Assembly: GCF_001469215.1 (NCBI RefSeq)
Contig: NZ_LOFH01000002.1
Span: 372,001-436,000 of the forward strand
Length of the DNA stretch: 64,000 bases
Origin: Pseudoalteromonas sp. H105
GTDB taxonomy: Bacteria; Pseudomonadota; Gammaproteobacteria; Enterobacterales; Alteromonadaceae
Reading direction: 5' to 3'
The position numbers were made by a program, and so were the translations under genes. Below the pieces are notes generated by a model that worked only from the letters and a program-made list of their open reading frames with translations, was not told the origin of the DNA and made no database searches. Below, one piece after another: positions 8,752 to 17,287 of the stretch. How positions within the stretch are numbered: position 1 is the first letter of the stretch; every line of letters starts with the position of its first letter.

Positions 8752-9772
8752 AAAAGTATTAACAAAATTGGCCGCTATTATTTGCAGTGCGTGCATAAGC
8801 ACATCGGCACTGGCCAATACTCAAGCAAAATTTGATGAATATGTTGCAAACCTTAAACAAGAAGCTGCTCAAAAAGGCTATGACAGCCAATTGATTGAAG
8901 CGGCATTTGCAACGGCTAAGTTTAAGAAAAAAGTAATTTCAGCGGATAAAAACCAGCCTGAGGTGAAAGAAACCCTTGAAACTTACTTACCAAAACGTGT
9001 TCCGCAATGGAAAATAGATCGTGCCCGTAAATTATATGCTGAAAATAAAGACATTTTAGAGCAAGTTGCCGACGAGTTCGGCGTGCAAGCGCGCTTTATT
9101 GTTGCACTTTGGGGGCTTGAAAGTAACTTTGGCAAAATTCAAGGTGGGCATAATGTTATTTCATCAGTGGTAACATTGGCGTTTGATGGCCGCCGCGAAA
9201 CCATGTACAAAAACCAACTGTGGGCTGCGCTGGATATTTTAGAAGCAGGGCATATTACGCTAGATAAATTCAAAGGGTCGTGGGCTGGTGCAATGGGCCA
9301 AACGCAATTTATGCCAACCTCATTTAATGCCTACGCGGTTGATTATGATAAGGATGGCCGTAAAGACATTTGGACCACACAGGCTGATGCCTTTGCATCA
9401 ATCGCAAATTACTTAAAACAAGCAGGTTGGAATGACGATCTAACCTGGGGGCGCCAAGTTAAGCTACCAGATGGCTTTGATAAAAACTATGTATTAAAAC
9501 GCGGCACGCGCACCCGTAAGCAATGGCTAGAATACTGGGCTGACTCAGAGCGTTCATTGGCTGACTGGCAAGCACTTGGCCTACGTAAAATGGATGGCAC
9601 AGACCTTCCAAATGTTGAAGTGACAGCCGCTCTCGTCATGCCAGATGACATGGGCGGGCGCATGTACCTTGCATATGATAACTATAAATCACTGATGCAT
9701 TGGAACCGTTCATACTACTTCGCCACCAGCGTTGGCTACTTATCAGACCGCATTGGTTACCCAGCGATTTAG
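8744..9772 (+). CDS. Lytic murein transglycosylase, MltB-like (GH103)
   Basis: A periplasmic peptidoglycan-cleaving enzyme of 342 residues. It has a signal peptide ending SALA-NT, then the SLT_2 domain with catalytic Glu about residue 126 in ALWGLESNFG, and the AGAMGQTQFMPTSF and YDKDGRKDIW motifs of the MltB family. There is no lipobox cysteine, so it is probably soluble like SltB rather than lipid-anchored like MltB. The GTG at 8744 is selected: GGAG lies 7 nt upstream and a clean signal peptide follows directly. It is co-transcribed with ycgL. Confidence 0.9.
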   Translation: MTKKVLTKLAAIICSACISTSALANTQAKFDEYVANLKQEAAQKGYDSQLIEAAFATAKFKKKVISADKNQPEVKETLETYLPKRVPQWKIDRARKLYAENKDILEQVADEFGVQARFIVALWGLESNFGKIQGGHNVISSVVTLAFDGRRETMYKNQLWAALDILEAGHITLDKFKGSWAGAMGQTQFMPTSFNAYAVDYDKDGRKDIWTTQADAFASIANYLKQAGWNDDLTWGRQVKLPDGFDKNYVLKRGTRTRKQWLEYWADSERSLADWQALGLRKMDGTDLPNVEVTAALVMPDDMGGRMYLAYDNYKSLMHWNRSYYFATSVGYLSDRIGYPAI

Positions 9773-9793
9773 TAAATTATTGGGTGATAGATT

Positions 9794-9822
9794 GCTAGGA
9801 TCTAGGTAACTAGGTGCTAGGG
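9794..9822 (+). repeat. Degenerate heptamer tandem repeat
   Basis: Four imperfect 7-bp units (GCTAGGA, TCTAGGT, AACTAGG, TGCTAGG). Read on the other strand they resemble the exact TAGAACC array at 11386-11434. The two arrays bracket the cassette-like genes in opposite orientation. Confidence 0.6.
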
Positions 9823-9831
9823 TGTTTGCAC

Positions 9832-9857
9832 AAAGCGCGAGTATATCTCGCGCTTTT
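9832..9857 (+). terminator. Rho-independent terminator after transglycosylase
   Basis: AAAGCGCGAG and CTCGCGCTTT form a perfect 10-bp stem with a 5-nt loop and a short T-run. It probably ends the ycgL-transglycosylase transcript. Confidence 0.85.
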
Positions 9858-10033
9858 GTTTATAAAGAATATAAGCGAGCTAGGAGCGGTAAGCTTTAAG
9901 TTGTAAGCTCGGAGTTAAATTTGGCTATGTAGGTTGGGTAGAGTGTAACGAAACCAAACAAAAAAATATCCTATCAGCCTTCACCTCGGCTTAGCATTAA
10001 CAAGCCTTGACACCTTTATTTTTTAAGTGCCAA

Positions 10034-10450
10034 TTATCGGCTACATATTTTATTGAAACGGATTACATCCATGTCATTTCCATATGCCATAGCCAATTTA
10101 TCAGTGTCATTGAAATAGAACGTAATCCAACCATTATTCATTCGCTTTTCCCAATTTGATGACTGGCCATAACGTGATAGATAAAGTTTAATTTTCTTTC
10201 TCTTTCCAAGGAACGTTAAACGGCCTGTAGGATCGTTATACCAAACAGACGAAGCTATTCCGTTCTTTTCATAAACAGCAACCTCAAAGAAAGCTGTTGA
10301 TATTTTGTAAGACACTTCTTCATCTTCAACGGTTTTACAAATATCATCATGTACACTTTTAAGAATATCTAGTGCATCAGATATTGGAATACCTAATGGA
10401 ACATGAGGTGTTTCTATTTTTCCTGACCATATACCACGCAATTTCAGCAA
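10034..10450 (-). CDS. Hypothetical protein, cassette-like gene
   Basis: Not recognised. A soluble protein of up to 138 residues with no signal peptide or membrane segment; the C-terminal half is rich in aromatic and basic residues (NNGWITFYFNDTDKLAMAYG). The start is uncertain. The longest frame opens with TTG at 10450, too close to the AAAGGA; a later TTG or CTG is possible, and the nearby ATG lies in another frame. The gene begins right after an attC-like site and has no homologous neighbour, which suggests an integron-type cassette. No attC was found beyond its 3' end. Confidence 0.55.
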   Translation of the reverse strand: MLKLRGIWSGKIETPHVPLGIPISDALDILKSVHDDICKTVEDEEVSYKISTAFFEVAVYEKNGIASSVWYNDPTGRLTFLGKRKKIKLYLSRYGQSSNWEKRMNNGWITFYFNDTDKLAMAYGNDMDVIRFNKICSR

Positions 10451-10461
10451 ATCCTTTTGTC

Positions 10462-10560
10462 ATTTAACGCTAAGTTTTGCCGCCGATCTTGGCTGCTTTT
10501 TTGCGGCTCTTTTGCAAAAAAAGGAGCCAAGAATAGCGGTCGGAAACAACGACATGTTAG
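10462..10560 (-). other. attC-like recombination site between two cassette genes
   Basis: On the minus strand, CTAAC at the stop codon of the upstream gene and GTTAAAT (fits GTTRRRY) at the far end are the outer core sites. Between them is an imperfect inverted repeat: CCGACCG and CGGCGG arms, TCTTGGCT pairing with AGCCAAGA, and an inner TTTTTTGC/GCAAAAAA hairpin. The ~99-bp length, the overlap of R'' with a stop codon and a short distance to the next frame all fit integron attC sites. No integrase gene is in the window. Confidence 0.65.
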
Positions 10561-10949
10561 TTGCCATTTTTGACTGTAAATATGTCGTCTAAAATTTTTT
10601 CTCCGAGCTTTGTTGGTGCTAGCTCAAATGAAATTGTTTTATCAAATTTATCTTGATATTGCAGCCAATTCAGTGGATTAGCAATATGCTCGGTAACTTC
10701 CTCAATTGTCATGATTGTAGAATCATTGATTTCATAAATATTATCTTCAGTGTTTTCTAAAGTTAATTTGCAAAGACAAACAATTCCCTTTTCAATAACA
10801 TTTGTGATTAGTTTTTCAGCAATAGAGTATTTCTGAGAAATCGAAGCTTTAGGATAAGTGAAGTGTATATCTGTTATAACCTCAGAAAGTGGCATTCCAA
10901 AGTCGGTAAGCTCAATCAATAAAGATCTTTCCTCTTCAGTTAACTCCAT
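10557..10949 (-). CDS. Hypothetical protein, cassette-like gene
   Basis: Not recognised. A 130-residue acidic soluble protein. The first 60 residues (LTEEERSLLIELTDFG, then two further predicted helices and KGIVCLCKL) look like a winged-helix-sized fold, but no motif is decisive. The ATG at 10949 is chosen over the extended frame to 11021 because AAGGAG lies 11 nt upstream. The stop codon is embedded in the attC-like site, as in gene cassettes. Function unknown. Confidence 0.6.
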   Translation of the reverse strand: MELTEEERSLLIELTDFGMPLSEVITDIHFTYPKASISQKYSIAEKLITNVIEKGIVCLCKLTLENTEDNIYEINDSTIMTIEEVTEHIANPLNWLQYQDKFDKTISFELAPTKLGEKILDDIFTVKNGN

Positions 10950-11021
10950 TTTATTCGAATCTCCTTGCCAACTAACAATTTTATAGTGCGCGAAGGGCGG
11001 ATATTTCTGCTCAAACCACAC

Positions 11022-11465
11022 TCATATTTATACTTTATATATTTTTAACAAATTAACTAAGATATTACTATCATTAAGTTTTCTAATATCTTTTAAACAA
11101 AGCTAAGTGGAACAATATACGCGTGTCGCTCATATCCTTGAATATGTGAGCAAACAATTGTTTGACTAATCAGTAAATTATTAGCCAATATCAATGACTA
11201 TAATTTGCTCAAAGAGCTCCGTCAGCAGAATTTATATAAGGTCAAGTAAAGTACTTATCTGCGCTTTATATCTGACACAACTTATCTTTTTATTCAACAC
11301 TGAGAACACAAAGGCGCTTCGTGCTGCACAGAGTAATCTTTTTTGATTTTATTTACTTTTCGGTGAATTCTGTGGTTAACTTTTTTAGAACCTAGAACCT
11401 AGAACCTAGAACCTAGAACCTAGAACCTAGAACCTAATAAACACAGGCGCGATATTAAATCGCTG
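11022..11465. other. Non-coding stretch upstream of cassette gene
   Basis: No convincing gene. It holds an AT-rich hairpin (AAGATATT and AATATCTTT arms near 11060-11095), a short CTCATAT/ATATGTGAG hairpin near 11131-11152 and, at the right end, the TAGAACC heptamer array. No second attC or integrase fragment was seen. Confidence 0.6.
11386..11434. repeat. Seven exact copies of heptamer TAGAACC
   Basis: Seven perfect tandem copies occupy 49 bp between the cassette island and the GbsR-type gene. Copy number is likely to vary by slippage. The motif recurs in degenerate, inverted form at 9794-9822. Confidence 0.95.
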
Positions 11466-12011
11466 CTACGGTTTCTTCAATATCTTATCTTTAAAGTCGA
11501 GTACTTTTCCTATGCCTGAGCCGAGCTTCATTAAGCTTTGGAGTTGTTCTGGGCTGAGACGCTGCAATTCAGCAGACCATTTTGTGACAGTTTCGAGCAA
11601 GTCGTGAATTTCATGCATTTGTTGTTGGGCAAATTTCTCATCATCGTTAGTGGGTGTCTCGAGGATGTTGTCACGGAGAAGGCTGAGTGTTGGGTCTATC
11701 TCACGCTTTTTGCGCTCTTCAAATACGCGGTTAGCCATGTCCCAAATTGTACCCGCAGGGGCATAATACTCTTTACGGTCGCCGGGAATATGCTGAACTT
11801 TAATCAAGCGCCACGATTGTAACTCTTTTATGCCCATACTGACATTACCGCGCGAAATGCTCAGCCCTTCGGCTATTTCATTGGCGGTCATTGGCTCTTT
11901 AGTGATAATGAGTAAGCCACACATTTGGCCGATAGTGCGATTAAAACCCCAGCGACTGCCCATTTCTCCACAGTGCATTACAAAGGCAAAGTTTTTATCT
12001 GATAGTGTCAT
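11466..12011 (-). CDS. GbsR/MarR family transcriptional regulator
   Basis: A winged-helix DNA-binding protein of 181 residues in the GbsR branch of MarR. The N-terminal GEMGSRWGFNRTIGQMCGLL is the family signature, followed by the HTH (MTANEIAEGLSISRGNVSMG, then KELQSWRLIKV) and a helical C-terminus that probably dimerises. The ATG at 12011 is preferred to an upstream TTG. Family members repress choline, betaine or other genes in response to small ligands; the target here is unknown. It is divergent from the broken alcohol dehydrogenase, which may have been a target. Confidence 0.85.
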   Translation of the reverse strand: MTLSDKNFAFVMHCGEMGSRWGFNRTIGQMCGLLIITKEPMTANEIAEGLSISRGNVSMGIKELQSWRLIKVQHIPGDRKEYYAPAGTIWDMANRVFEERKKREIDPTLSLLRDNILETPTNDDEKFAQQQMHEIHDLLETVTKWSAELQRLSPEQLQSLMKLGSGIGKVLDFKDKILKKP

Positions 12012-12203
12012 GGCTTTTCTAAGTTTCAATAAATAATGAAACTAATGCTAGCATGCCTAAGCCCGATAGCAAGCAATTCAAGCTCTAACGAGTGCTGCTG
12101 GCTGTTTTTCGTGCGACCAAAGTTTGATTTAGATTAAATCACATTCCTTTACATTGGTGTAATCTGTACCTTTAACGTCTACAGCTATCACAAGGAATTA
12201 AAG

Positions 12204-13213
12204 ATGAAAGTTGCTATAAATACTGAATTTAAAGGGCGTTTAGAAATTACTGATTTCCCTATTCCATCGGTCGGTGTAAATGATGTGTTGGTAAAAATTG
12301 CAGCTTGTGGTGTATGTCATATGGATTTGCACGCATGTCATGGTGATTGGCCTGTTAAACCTAAAATGCCATTAGTACCGGGGCATGAAGGGATGGGGGT
12401 GATTGAAAAGTTAGGCAGTTATATTCAGCATTTAAAAGTAGGGGATAGGGTCGGTGTGCCTTGGCTTTAAAGTGCTTGTGGGCACTGTGAATTTTGTTTA
12501 GACGGCAAAGAAACGCTTTGTTTGACACAGCACAATACAGGATACTCAATTGATGGTGGGTATGCTGAGTATTGCTTAGCCCATGGTGATTACGTCGTTA
12601 AAATTCCAGATAACCTTGGTTTCACTGAAGCCGCCCCTTTGTTTTGTGCAGGGGTTACGACCTATAAGGCTTTAAAAGTGTCTGATGCGAAACCCGGCCA
12701 ATGGGTTGCCATTGTTGGCGTAGCTGGCCTTGGGCACCTTGCTGTGCAATATGCAAAAGCGATGGGTTTAATGTAATTGCGGTTGATACAGGGGCAGAAA
12801 AACTCGCTTTAGCTGCTGAATTAGGTGCAGATATTACACTTGATTTTAAAGAGTGTGTGCCAAGTGAAACAATTTTTGAAAAAGTAGGTGGACCCCATGC
12901 AGTAGTGTGCACTGCTGTTTCAAAACCGGGATTTGAGCAAGCTTATAAAAGTGTAAGGCGCGGTGGTAAGTGTGTATTAGTCGGTCTTCCGCCAGAAGAT
13001 ATGCCATTGCCAATATTTGATACAGTTTTAAATGGAGTGTCTGTCGTGGGGTCAATTGTGGGCACGCGTAAAGACTTACAGGAATGTTTAGAGTTTGCAG
13101 CACAGGGTAAGGTGAGATCAATAATTGAAGAAAAACGCCTTGATGACATTAACGAGATTTTTGACGATATGTTAAAAGGTGAAATTAACGGCCGGGTAGT
13201 GGTTGCTATTTGA
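12204..13213 (+). pseudogene. Broken zinc-dependent alcohol dehydrogenase (AdhP type)
   Basis: Three consecutive frames together encode one ~336-residue MDR alcohol dehydrogenase: catalytic zinc Cys and His in [13 protein letters not shown], structural zinc Cys in CGHCEFC, the [16 protein letters not shown]ossmann loop, and a normal C-terminus ending NGRVVVAI. Two lesions break it. An in-frame TAA at 12468-12470 comes right after VGVPWL, where the family has Tyr. A one-base loss near 12768-12771 turns a probable TTTAAATG into TTTAATG. The rest of the sequence is well preserved, so the inactivation looks recent. Either lesion could be a sequencing error, but two together make that less likely. 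Confidence 0.9.
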
Positions 13214-13226
13214 ACAAGAATAAATT

Positions 13227-13249
13227 AAAGCGCACTAAACGTGCGCTTT
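13227..13249. terminator. Bidirectional terminator between adh pseudogene and TonB receptor
   Basis: AAAGCGCAC and GTGCGCTTT form a perfect 9-bp stem with a 5-nt loop between converging genes, with AT-rich flanks. Confidence 0.8.
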
Positions 13250-13270
13250 ATAAAAAAGAAGTCTGATAGC

Positions 13271-15682
13271 CTAAAGCTTGTAACTCAACGTTAATTTAGC
13301 ATTACGCTCTTCACCTGGCATGCCACCCAAAAACATGGCTTTTGAATAATATACTTCATTAAATAAGTTGTTCAGGTTTAGCTGTACGCCCCATTGTTCG
13401 GTGTTGTAACTCAGTGCAGCATCATAAACGGTATAACTGGGTACATACCCGTCAGGAATACCGAATGATGATGAATTTGTACTGCGATCATCCACATATT
13501 TAACACCGGCACTTATTTTTAACGGCTCTGATAGTTCAAACCATTGTGCGCTGTAGGTTAGCCATGTACTTGCTGTCACATAAGGCACGCCTTTTTGACG
13601 AGTATCAAATGCGCTGGAATTAGGGTTCTTCTTATCTCGGGCATCTTGGTAAACACCATTGATATTCACTTTCCACTGTTCATTTAAATACGCATTTAAA
13701 TCAAGCTCCACACCTTGAGTTTGTTCTTCACCATCAAAATAACTTTGTGGTACTGATGCGGGTGATGTTGCTTCATCGTAGTCAGGGTTTGCATATTCTA
13801 AGTTAGTACGCGCAGTATCAAACACGACGACAGAGGCGAGTAGTTGATCGTCAAACCCTTTTACACGTAAACCTAGATCAGTGCTGAGTGATTCGGCATC
13901 GCCTCTGTCTGCCTCATTACCTGATACAGACCCTAAAACACTGTAAGCTGTGCGGCCTTTTGAATGATTTATAAATAATGATATGTCATCTGTGGCCTTA
14001 TAGGTTACACCTAGGTTAAAAGTTAAACCGTTATCTGAGGTGCTAGCCTCTGGCGTGGCAGCAGCGGCACTTGCACGATAGCGCGCATCAACGCCAAAGT
14101 GTTCATATTTTTGCGTTATCTCGTTATAGGCAAAGCCTACACGGGTAGTTACAGTATCGTGAATATAGGCAACATGTTGAATACCTAAGCCCCATGCTTG
14201 TACTTTTTTGTTGTAATTACTTGTTTTGAGAGGGTCAAAGTCACTGAATTTACCTTCGCCCCAGTTTGGGTTGCGAATATCTAAAATGTAGGGAAGTGAT
14301 CCTTGATACGTAATGTCGCCGTTATTATCAGTGAGCACATAATCTTTATCCCAAATAGAATATTGTGTAAATCGGATATCACGATCTTCATAATTGGCAT
14401 TCACTAATAACTCATTATCAATAGCACCAAGATTAAAGTCGTATCGCAAATCTGCAAAGTATTGCCAGGACTTTTCATCAGCCTCTACTTGGCGGTATTC
14501 TTGGCGACGCGCAGCAAAAGGATATAATACGTCGTCAATCACTAATGGTGCGCGAGGATCTGCATTAATAATACCTCTGCGGTTCCAATATACATAGTTA
14601 TAGGCGCCTGTTTGACGAGCGAAACTCGACTCATAGTTACGGTATTGTAGCTGCTGATTTAAAAACAAATTATCAGTTAAAAAATAGTTATGAGTCAGTT
14701 TGAAGCGTAACTCTTCCCCTTCGTTATCATTTGCCATGGGGGAGATAATACCGCGATGTCCGAATGTATAAGGGGTTAATCCATCTGAGGTTGCTAAAGA
14801 GTTTGCTAACTGTTGGCGTTGTGTATCTGTTAATTGTAAGCCTGAAGTGGTCGGGTCATTGACTAAATCAGCTCCTGTGACAAGACCAGCTGTTTTCCCA
14901 TCCACAGACTCTGCATTATAAATACGAATTGGGTGGCCGATAGAATCAACCGCAATGGCATCCTTAATATAGGCCGCAGAGAGCATGATGTCGTTGCTGT
15001 CATTGAACACATACTTTAGTGAGCTGTAAATTTCATCTCTGTCATCTTTTAAATCTCGATAGCCGTCACTACGCGCAGTTTTAACATTGATTCTGTAAGC
15101 AAGGTTATCCGTGATTGCATCGGTACTATCCATAGCGATGGCGTATGTATTCCATTGCCCCACTTGCGTTTTAACAGTATGTTGTGCTTCAAATTGTGGC
15201 TTCTTTTCAATAAGATTAATTACACCACCAGCGCTGCCCATGCCATATAGCCCGGTCGCGGGGCCTTTTAGCACTTCAACCGCTTCCACGTTCGTAAGCG
15301 AGCGAGTAGGGTTAAAAGTATTCCCTAATCCGGCCCCGCCATACATGCCATCATACGTATAGTTTGCACCTAAACCACGGATCACTAAATTATCGCCAAT
15401 GCCATAATTATTACCTGCTTGGGTTACACCGCTTACATTGCGTGCAAGGTCTTGTAAGTTATCAACACCTTGTGAATTAATAAGTGCTTGGTCAATAACA
15501 ACAATCGGTGCAGGCGTTTCCATCAGTGACATGTCTGATTTGGTGGCTAAACCTGAGTTTAAGACGACCTGATTTTGTTTTTGATAGACCGTAATGTGTT
15601 CGATGTCAGAATTTTGTGCCGACATTGCGTTGAAGGACGCGAAGCAGGCGAGGGTGATTAAAGAAAGTTTATGTGTTGTCAT
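13271..15682 (-). CDS. TonB-dependent siderophore receptor
   Basis: An outer-membrane receptor of 803 residues. A signal peptide (cut near MSA-QN) leads to a short TonB-box-like segment (IEHITVYQ), the plug domain (TPAPIVVIDQALINSQGVDN, then VEVLKGPATGLYGMGSAGGVINLI) and a 22-strand-type barrel ending in LTLSYKL. The plug resembles ferric-siderophore receptors of the FhuA/FpvA class. A Fur-box-like element lies just upstream of the start, consistent with iron repression. No siderophore genes adjoin it, so it may take up xenosiderophores. The ligand cannot be read from sequence. Confidence 0.9.
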   Translation of the reverse strand: MTTHKLSLITLACFASFNAMSAQNSDIEHITVYQKQNQVVLNSGLATKSDMSLMETPAPIVVIDQALINSQGVDNLQDLARNVSGVTQAGNNYGIGDNLVIRGLGANYTYDGMYGGAGLGNTFNPTRSLTNVEAVEVLKGPATGLYGMGSAGGVINLIEKKPQFEAQHTVKTQVGQWNTYAIAMDSTDAITDNLAYRINVKTARSDGYRDLKDDRDEIYSSLKYVFNDSNDIMLSAAYIKDAIAVDSIGHPIRIYNAESVDGKTAGLVTGADLVNDPTTSGLQLTDTQRQQLANSLATSDGLTPYTFGHRGIISPMANDNEGEELRFKLTHNYFLTDNLFLNQQLQYRNYESSFARQTGAYNYVYWNRRGIINADPRAPLVIDDVLYPFAARRQEYRQVEADEKSWQYFADLRYDFNLGAIDNELLVNANYEDRDIRFTQYSIWDKDYVLTDNNGDITYQGSLPYILDIRNPNWGEGKFSDFDPLKTSNYNKKVQAWGLGIQHVAYIHDTVTTRVGFAYNEITQKYEHFGVDARYRASAAAATPEASTSDNGLTFNLGVTYKATDDISLFINHSKGRTAYSVLGSVSGNEADRGDAESLSTDLGLRVKGFDDQLLASVVVFDTARTNLEYANPDYDEATSPASVPQSYFDGEEQTQGVELDLNAYLNEQWKVNINGVYQDARDKKNPNSSAFDTRQKGVPYVTASTWLTYSAQWFELSEPLKISAGVKYVDDRSTNSSSFGIPDGYVPSYTVYDAALSYNTEQWGVQLNLNNLFNEVYYSKAMFLGGMPGEERNAKLTLSYKL

Positions 15683-15708
15683 ACGTAATTACCATTGTGA
15701 ATTTATCG

Positions 15709-15727
15709 CAATGATAATTAGTTTTAT
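15709..15727. promoter_or_regulatory. Candidate Fur box
   Basis: GCAATGATAATTAGTTTTA contains the strong AATGATAAT half of the Fur consensus GATAATGATAATCATTATC; the other half is weak. It lies ~27-45 bp upstream of the siderophore receptor start on the minus strand. Confidence 0.6.
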
Positions 15728-15847
15728 TTGCATTTCAATGTATTTTTACCATTTTAAGGTAATTAAAATTTAAGTTACACCTTATTAACCTATTGGTTAA
15801 TATATATTTACTTGGCAAAGCATATTAAAGCCATCATGGGGTGTTAC

Positions 15848-15863
15848 GGGGCTAAATAGCCCC
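15848..15863 (-). terminator. Stem-loop after amidohydrolase gene
   Basis: GGGGCTA and TAGCCCC form a perfect 7-bp stem 14 nt beyond the stop. The T-run is weak, so termination is only probable. Confidence 0.5.
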
Positions 15864-15876
15864 TATTAAATACGTT

Positions 15877-17142
15877 TTAGTAATCAATACCTGCTTTCAT
15901 TACAAACTTTACACTTTCTAATCGTGTTATATCGTCAAGCGGGTTGCCATCCACAGCAATAATATCGGCAGCAAAACCAGGTTTTAGTTGCCCAAGTTGG
16001 TTTTCTACTTTTAATAGTTTGGCGCTGTTTATTGTTGCTGATTGAAGTGCTTGTAGTGGCGTCATGCCAAAATCGACCATGCGTGAAAATTGTTTAGCAT
16101 TATCGCCATGCGGGTAAATCGCTGCATCAGTACCAAACACCATGTTTATACCTGCTTTAACGGCACGAGAAAAACTATCTCGCTGTCTTTTAGAAACGAG
16201 ACGTTCTTTGGCGAGATTTTCTTCTGCTACGCCATTTTCTTCCCCATAGGTAAGAGTGTACTCCGTATTATAAATATCCATTGAAAACCACGTACCATGC
16301 TTTTTAGCAAGCGCGATGGCTTCATCATCTACGTAGCTAACATGTTCAACACTGTCTACACCGGCTACGATGGCTGCTTTGATGCCACTGGTTCCATGTG
16401 CGTGTGCTGCAACGGTTAAACCTCGCATATGGGCTTCATCGACGATGGCGTTCATTTCATCTTGGCTATATTGTTGAATACCGACTTTTGTGCCTTTTGA
16501 AAACACACCACCCGTTGCACAAAACTTTATGGCATTGGCACCGTATTTTATATTTTCGCGTACTTTTGTTCTAACCGCCCAAGGTCCATCAGCAACACCT
16601 TCTGCTGTGTATTTTAGCGCTGGCGGAAGTCGATTGTTATCGCAGTGGCCACCAGTCACACCTAACGAGGGACCAGCAGCCCAAATCCGAGGGCCAACAA
16701 TATCACCTGAATTAATGCCATCTCGTACAGCGATGACACTATAACCTTCAGCGCCTACATTGCGTACGGTTGTGAAGCCGGCTTTTAAAGTTTTATTAGC
16801 AAAATAGGCCGCCTTAATTGCTTTACGAGGGATTGATTGCCCAATGCGTTCACTCCTAGGTACCGTTGGGTCACTAGTTAAATGCACATGCATATCCATC
16901 AAGCCTGGCAGTAGGGTTAATTCACTGAGGTTGATGTGGTCATCGCCAGGTTTTAAGTGTGGTTGTTTACCAAATTCAATATGGGTGATTACCCCATCAT
17001 CAATGCGCAAAAGTGGGTTGTTTTTTAACTTACCAGTTTGCACGTCAACCATTGCTTTAGCACTTATATAAGTTGTTGCCTGAGCGAATGGGCTACAAAA
17101 GGTAAGCGTACTTAAGCTTAGCGTGATTATTTTTATGTTCAT
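15877..17142 (-). CDS. Secreted metal-dependent amidohydrolase (imidazolonepropionase/Xaa-Pro dipeptidase-like)
   Basis: A TIM-barrel hydrolase of 421 residues with a signal peptide (cut near AQA-TT). Metal ligands of the amidohydrolase superfamily are visible: HVH at about residues 85-87, a Lys in AIKFCATGG, His in AAHAHG and SVEHVSYV, and Asp in VFGTDAAIYPHG. Related periplasmic enzymes hydrolyse Xaa-Pro or Xaa-Arg dipeptides or other cyclic amides. It faces a divergent DUF885 peptidase-like lipoprotein, so the pair may process peptides in the periplasm; this is inference. Confidence 0.85.
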   Translation of the reverse strand: MNIKIITLSLSTLTFCSPFAQATTYISAKAMVDVQTGKLKNNPLLRIDDGVITHIEFGKQPHLKPGDDHINLSELTLLPGLMDMHVHLTSDPTVPRSERIGQSIPRKAIKAAYFANKTLKAGFTTVRNVGAEGYSVIAVRDGINSGDIVGPRIWAAGPSLGVTGGHCDNNRLPPALKYTAEGVADGPWAVRTKVRENIKYGANAIKFCATGGVFSKGTKVGIQQYSQDEMNAIVDEAHMRGLTVAAHAHGTSGIKAAIVAGVDSVEHVSYVDDEAIALAKKHGTWFSMDIYNTEYTLTYGEENGVAEENLAKERLVSKRQRDSFSRAVKAGINMVFGTDAAIYPHGDNAKQFSRMVDFGMTPLQALQSATINSAKLLKVENQLGQLKPGFAADIIAVDGNPLDDITRLESVKFVMKAGIDY

Positions 17143-17287
17143 TAGTTGATTTTTACCGCGTAATTAATGCGTTTAATTTAGCAACGCACACCACACAAGT
17201 AAATAAAATGTCAATGCAAAGACAAAGCTTGCTAAGTAATATGCTCAAACTGCATAATCAATCGCTCTCTCATTTAAGGAATAAATT

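Noticed and set aside
9933..9959. REP-like hairpin (GTTGGGT and AAACCAAAC arms)
   Set aside because: The pairing needs G-T pairs and only one copy was noticed, so it cannot be called a REP family element from this window.
10420..10457. ATG right after the attC-like site as start of the first cassette gene
   Set aside because: It is in a different frame from the long reading frame and soon meets a stop.
11386..11434. Tandem repeat considered as a CRISPR array
   Set aside because: Units are 7 bp with no spacers; it is a simple tandem repeat.
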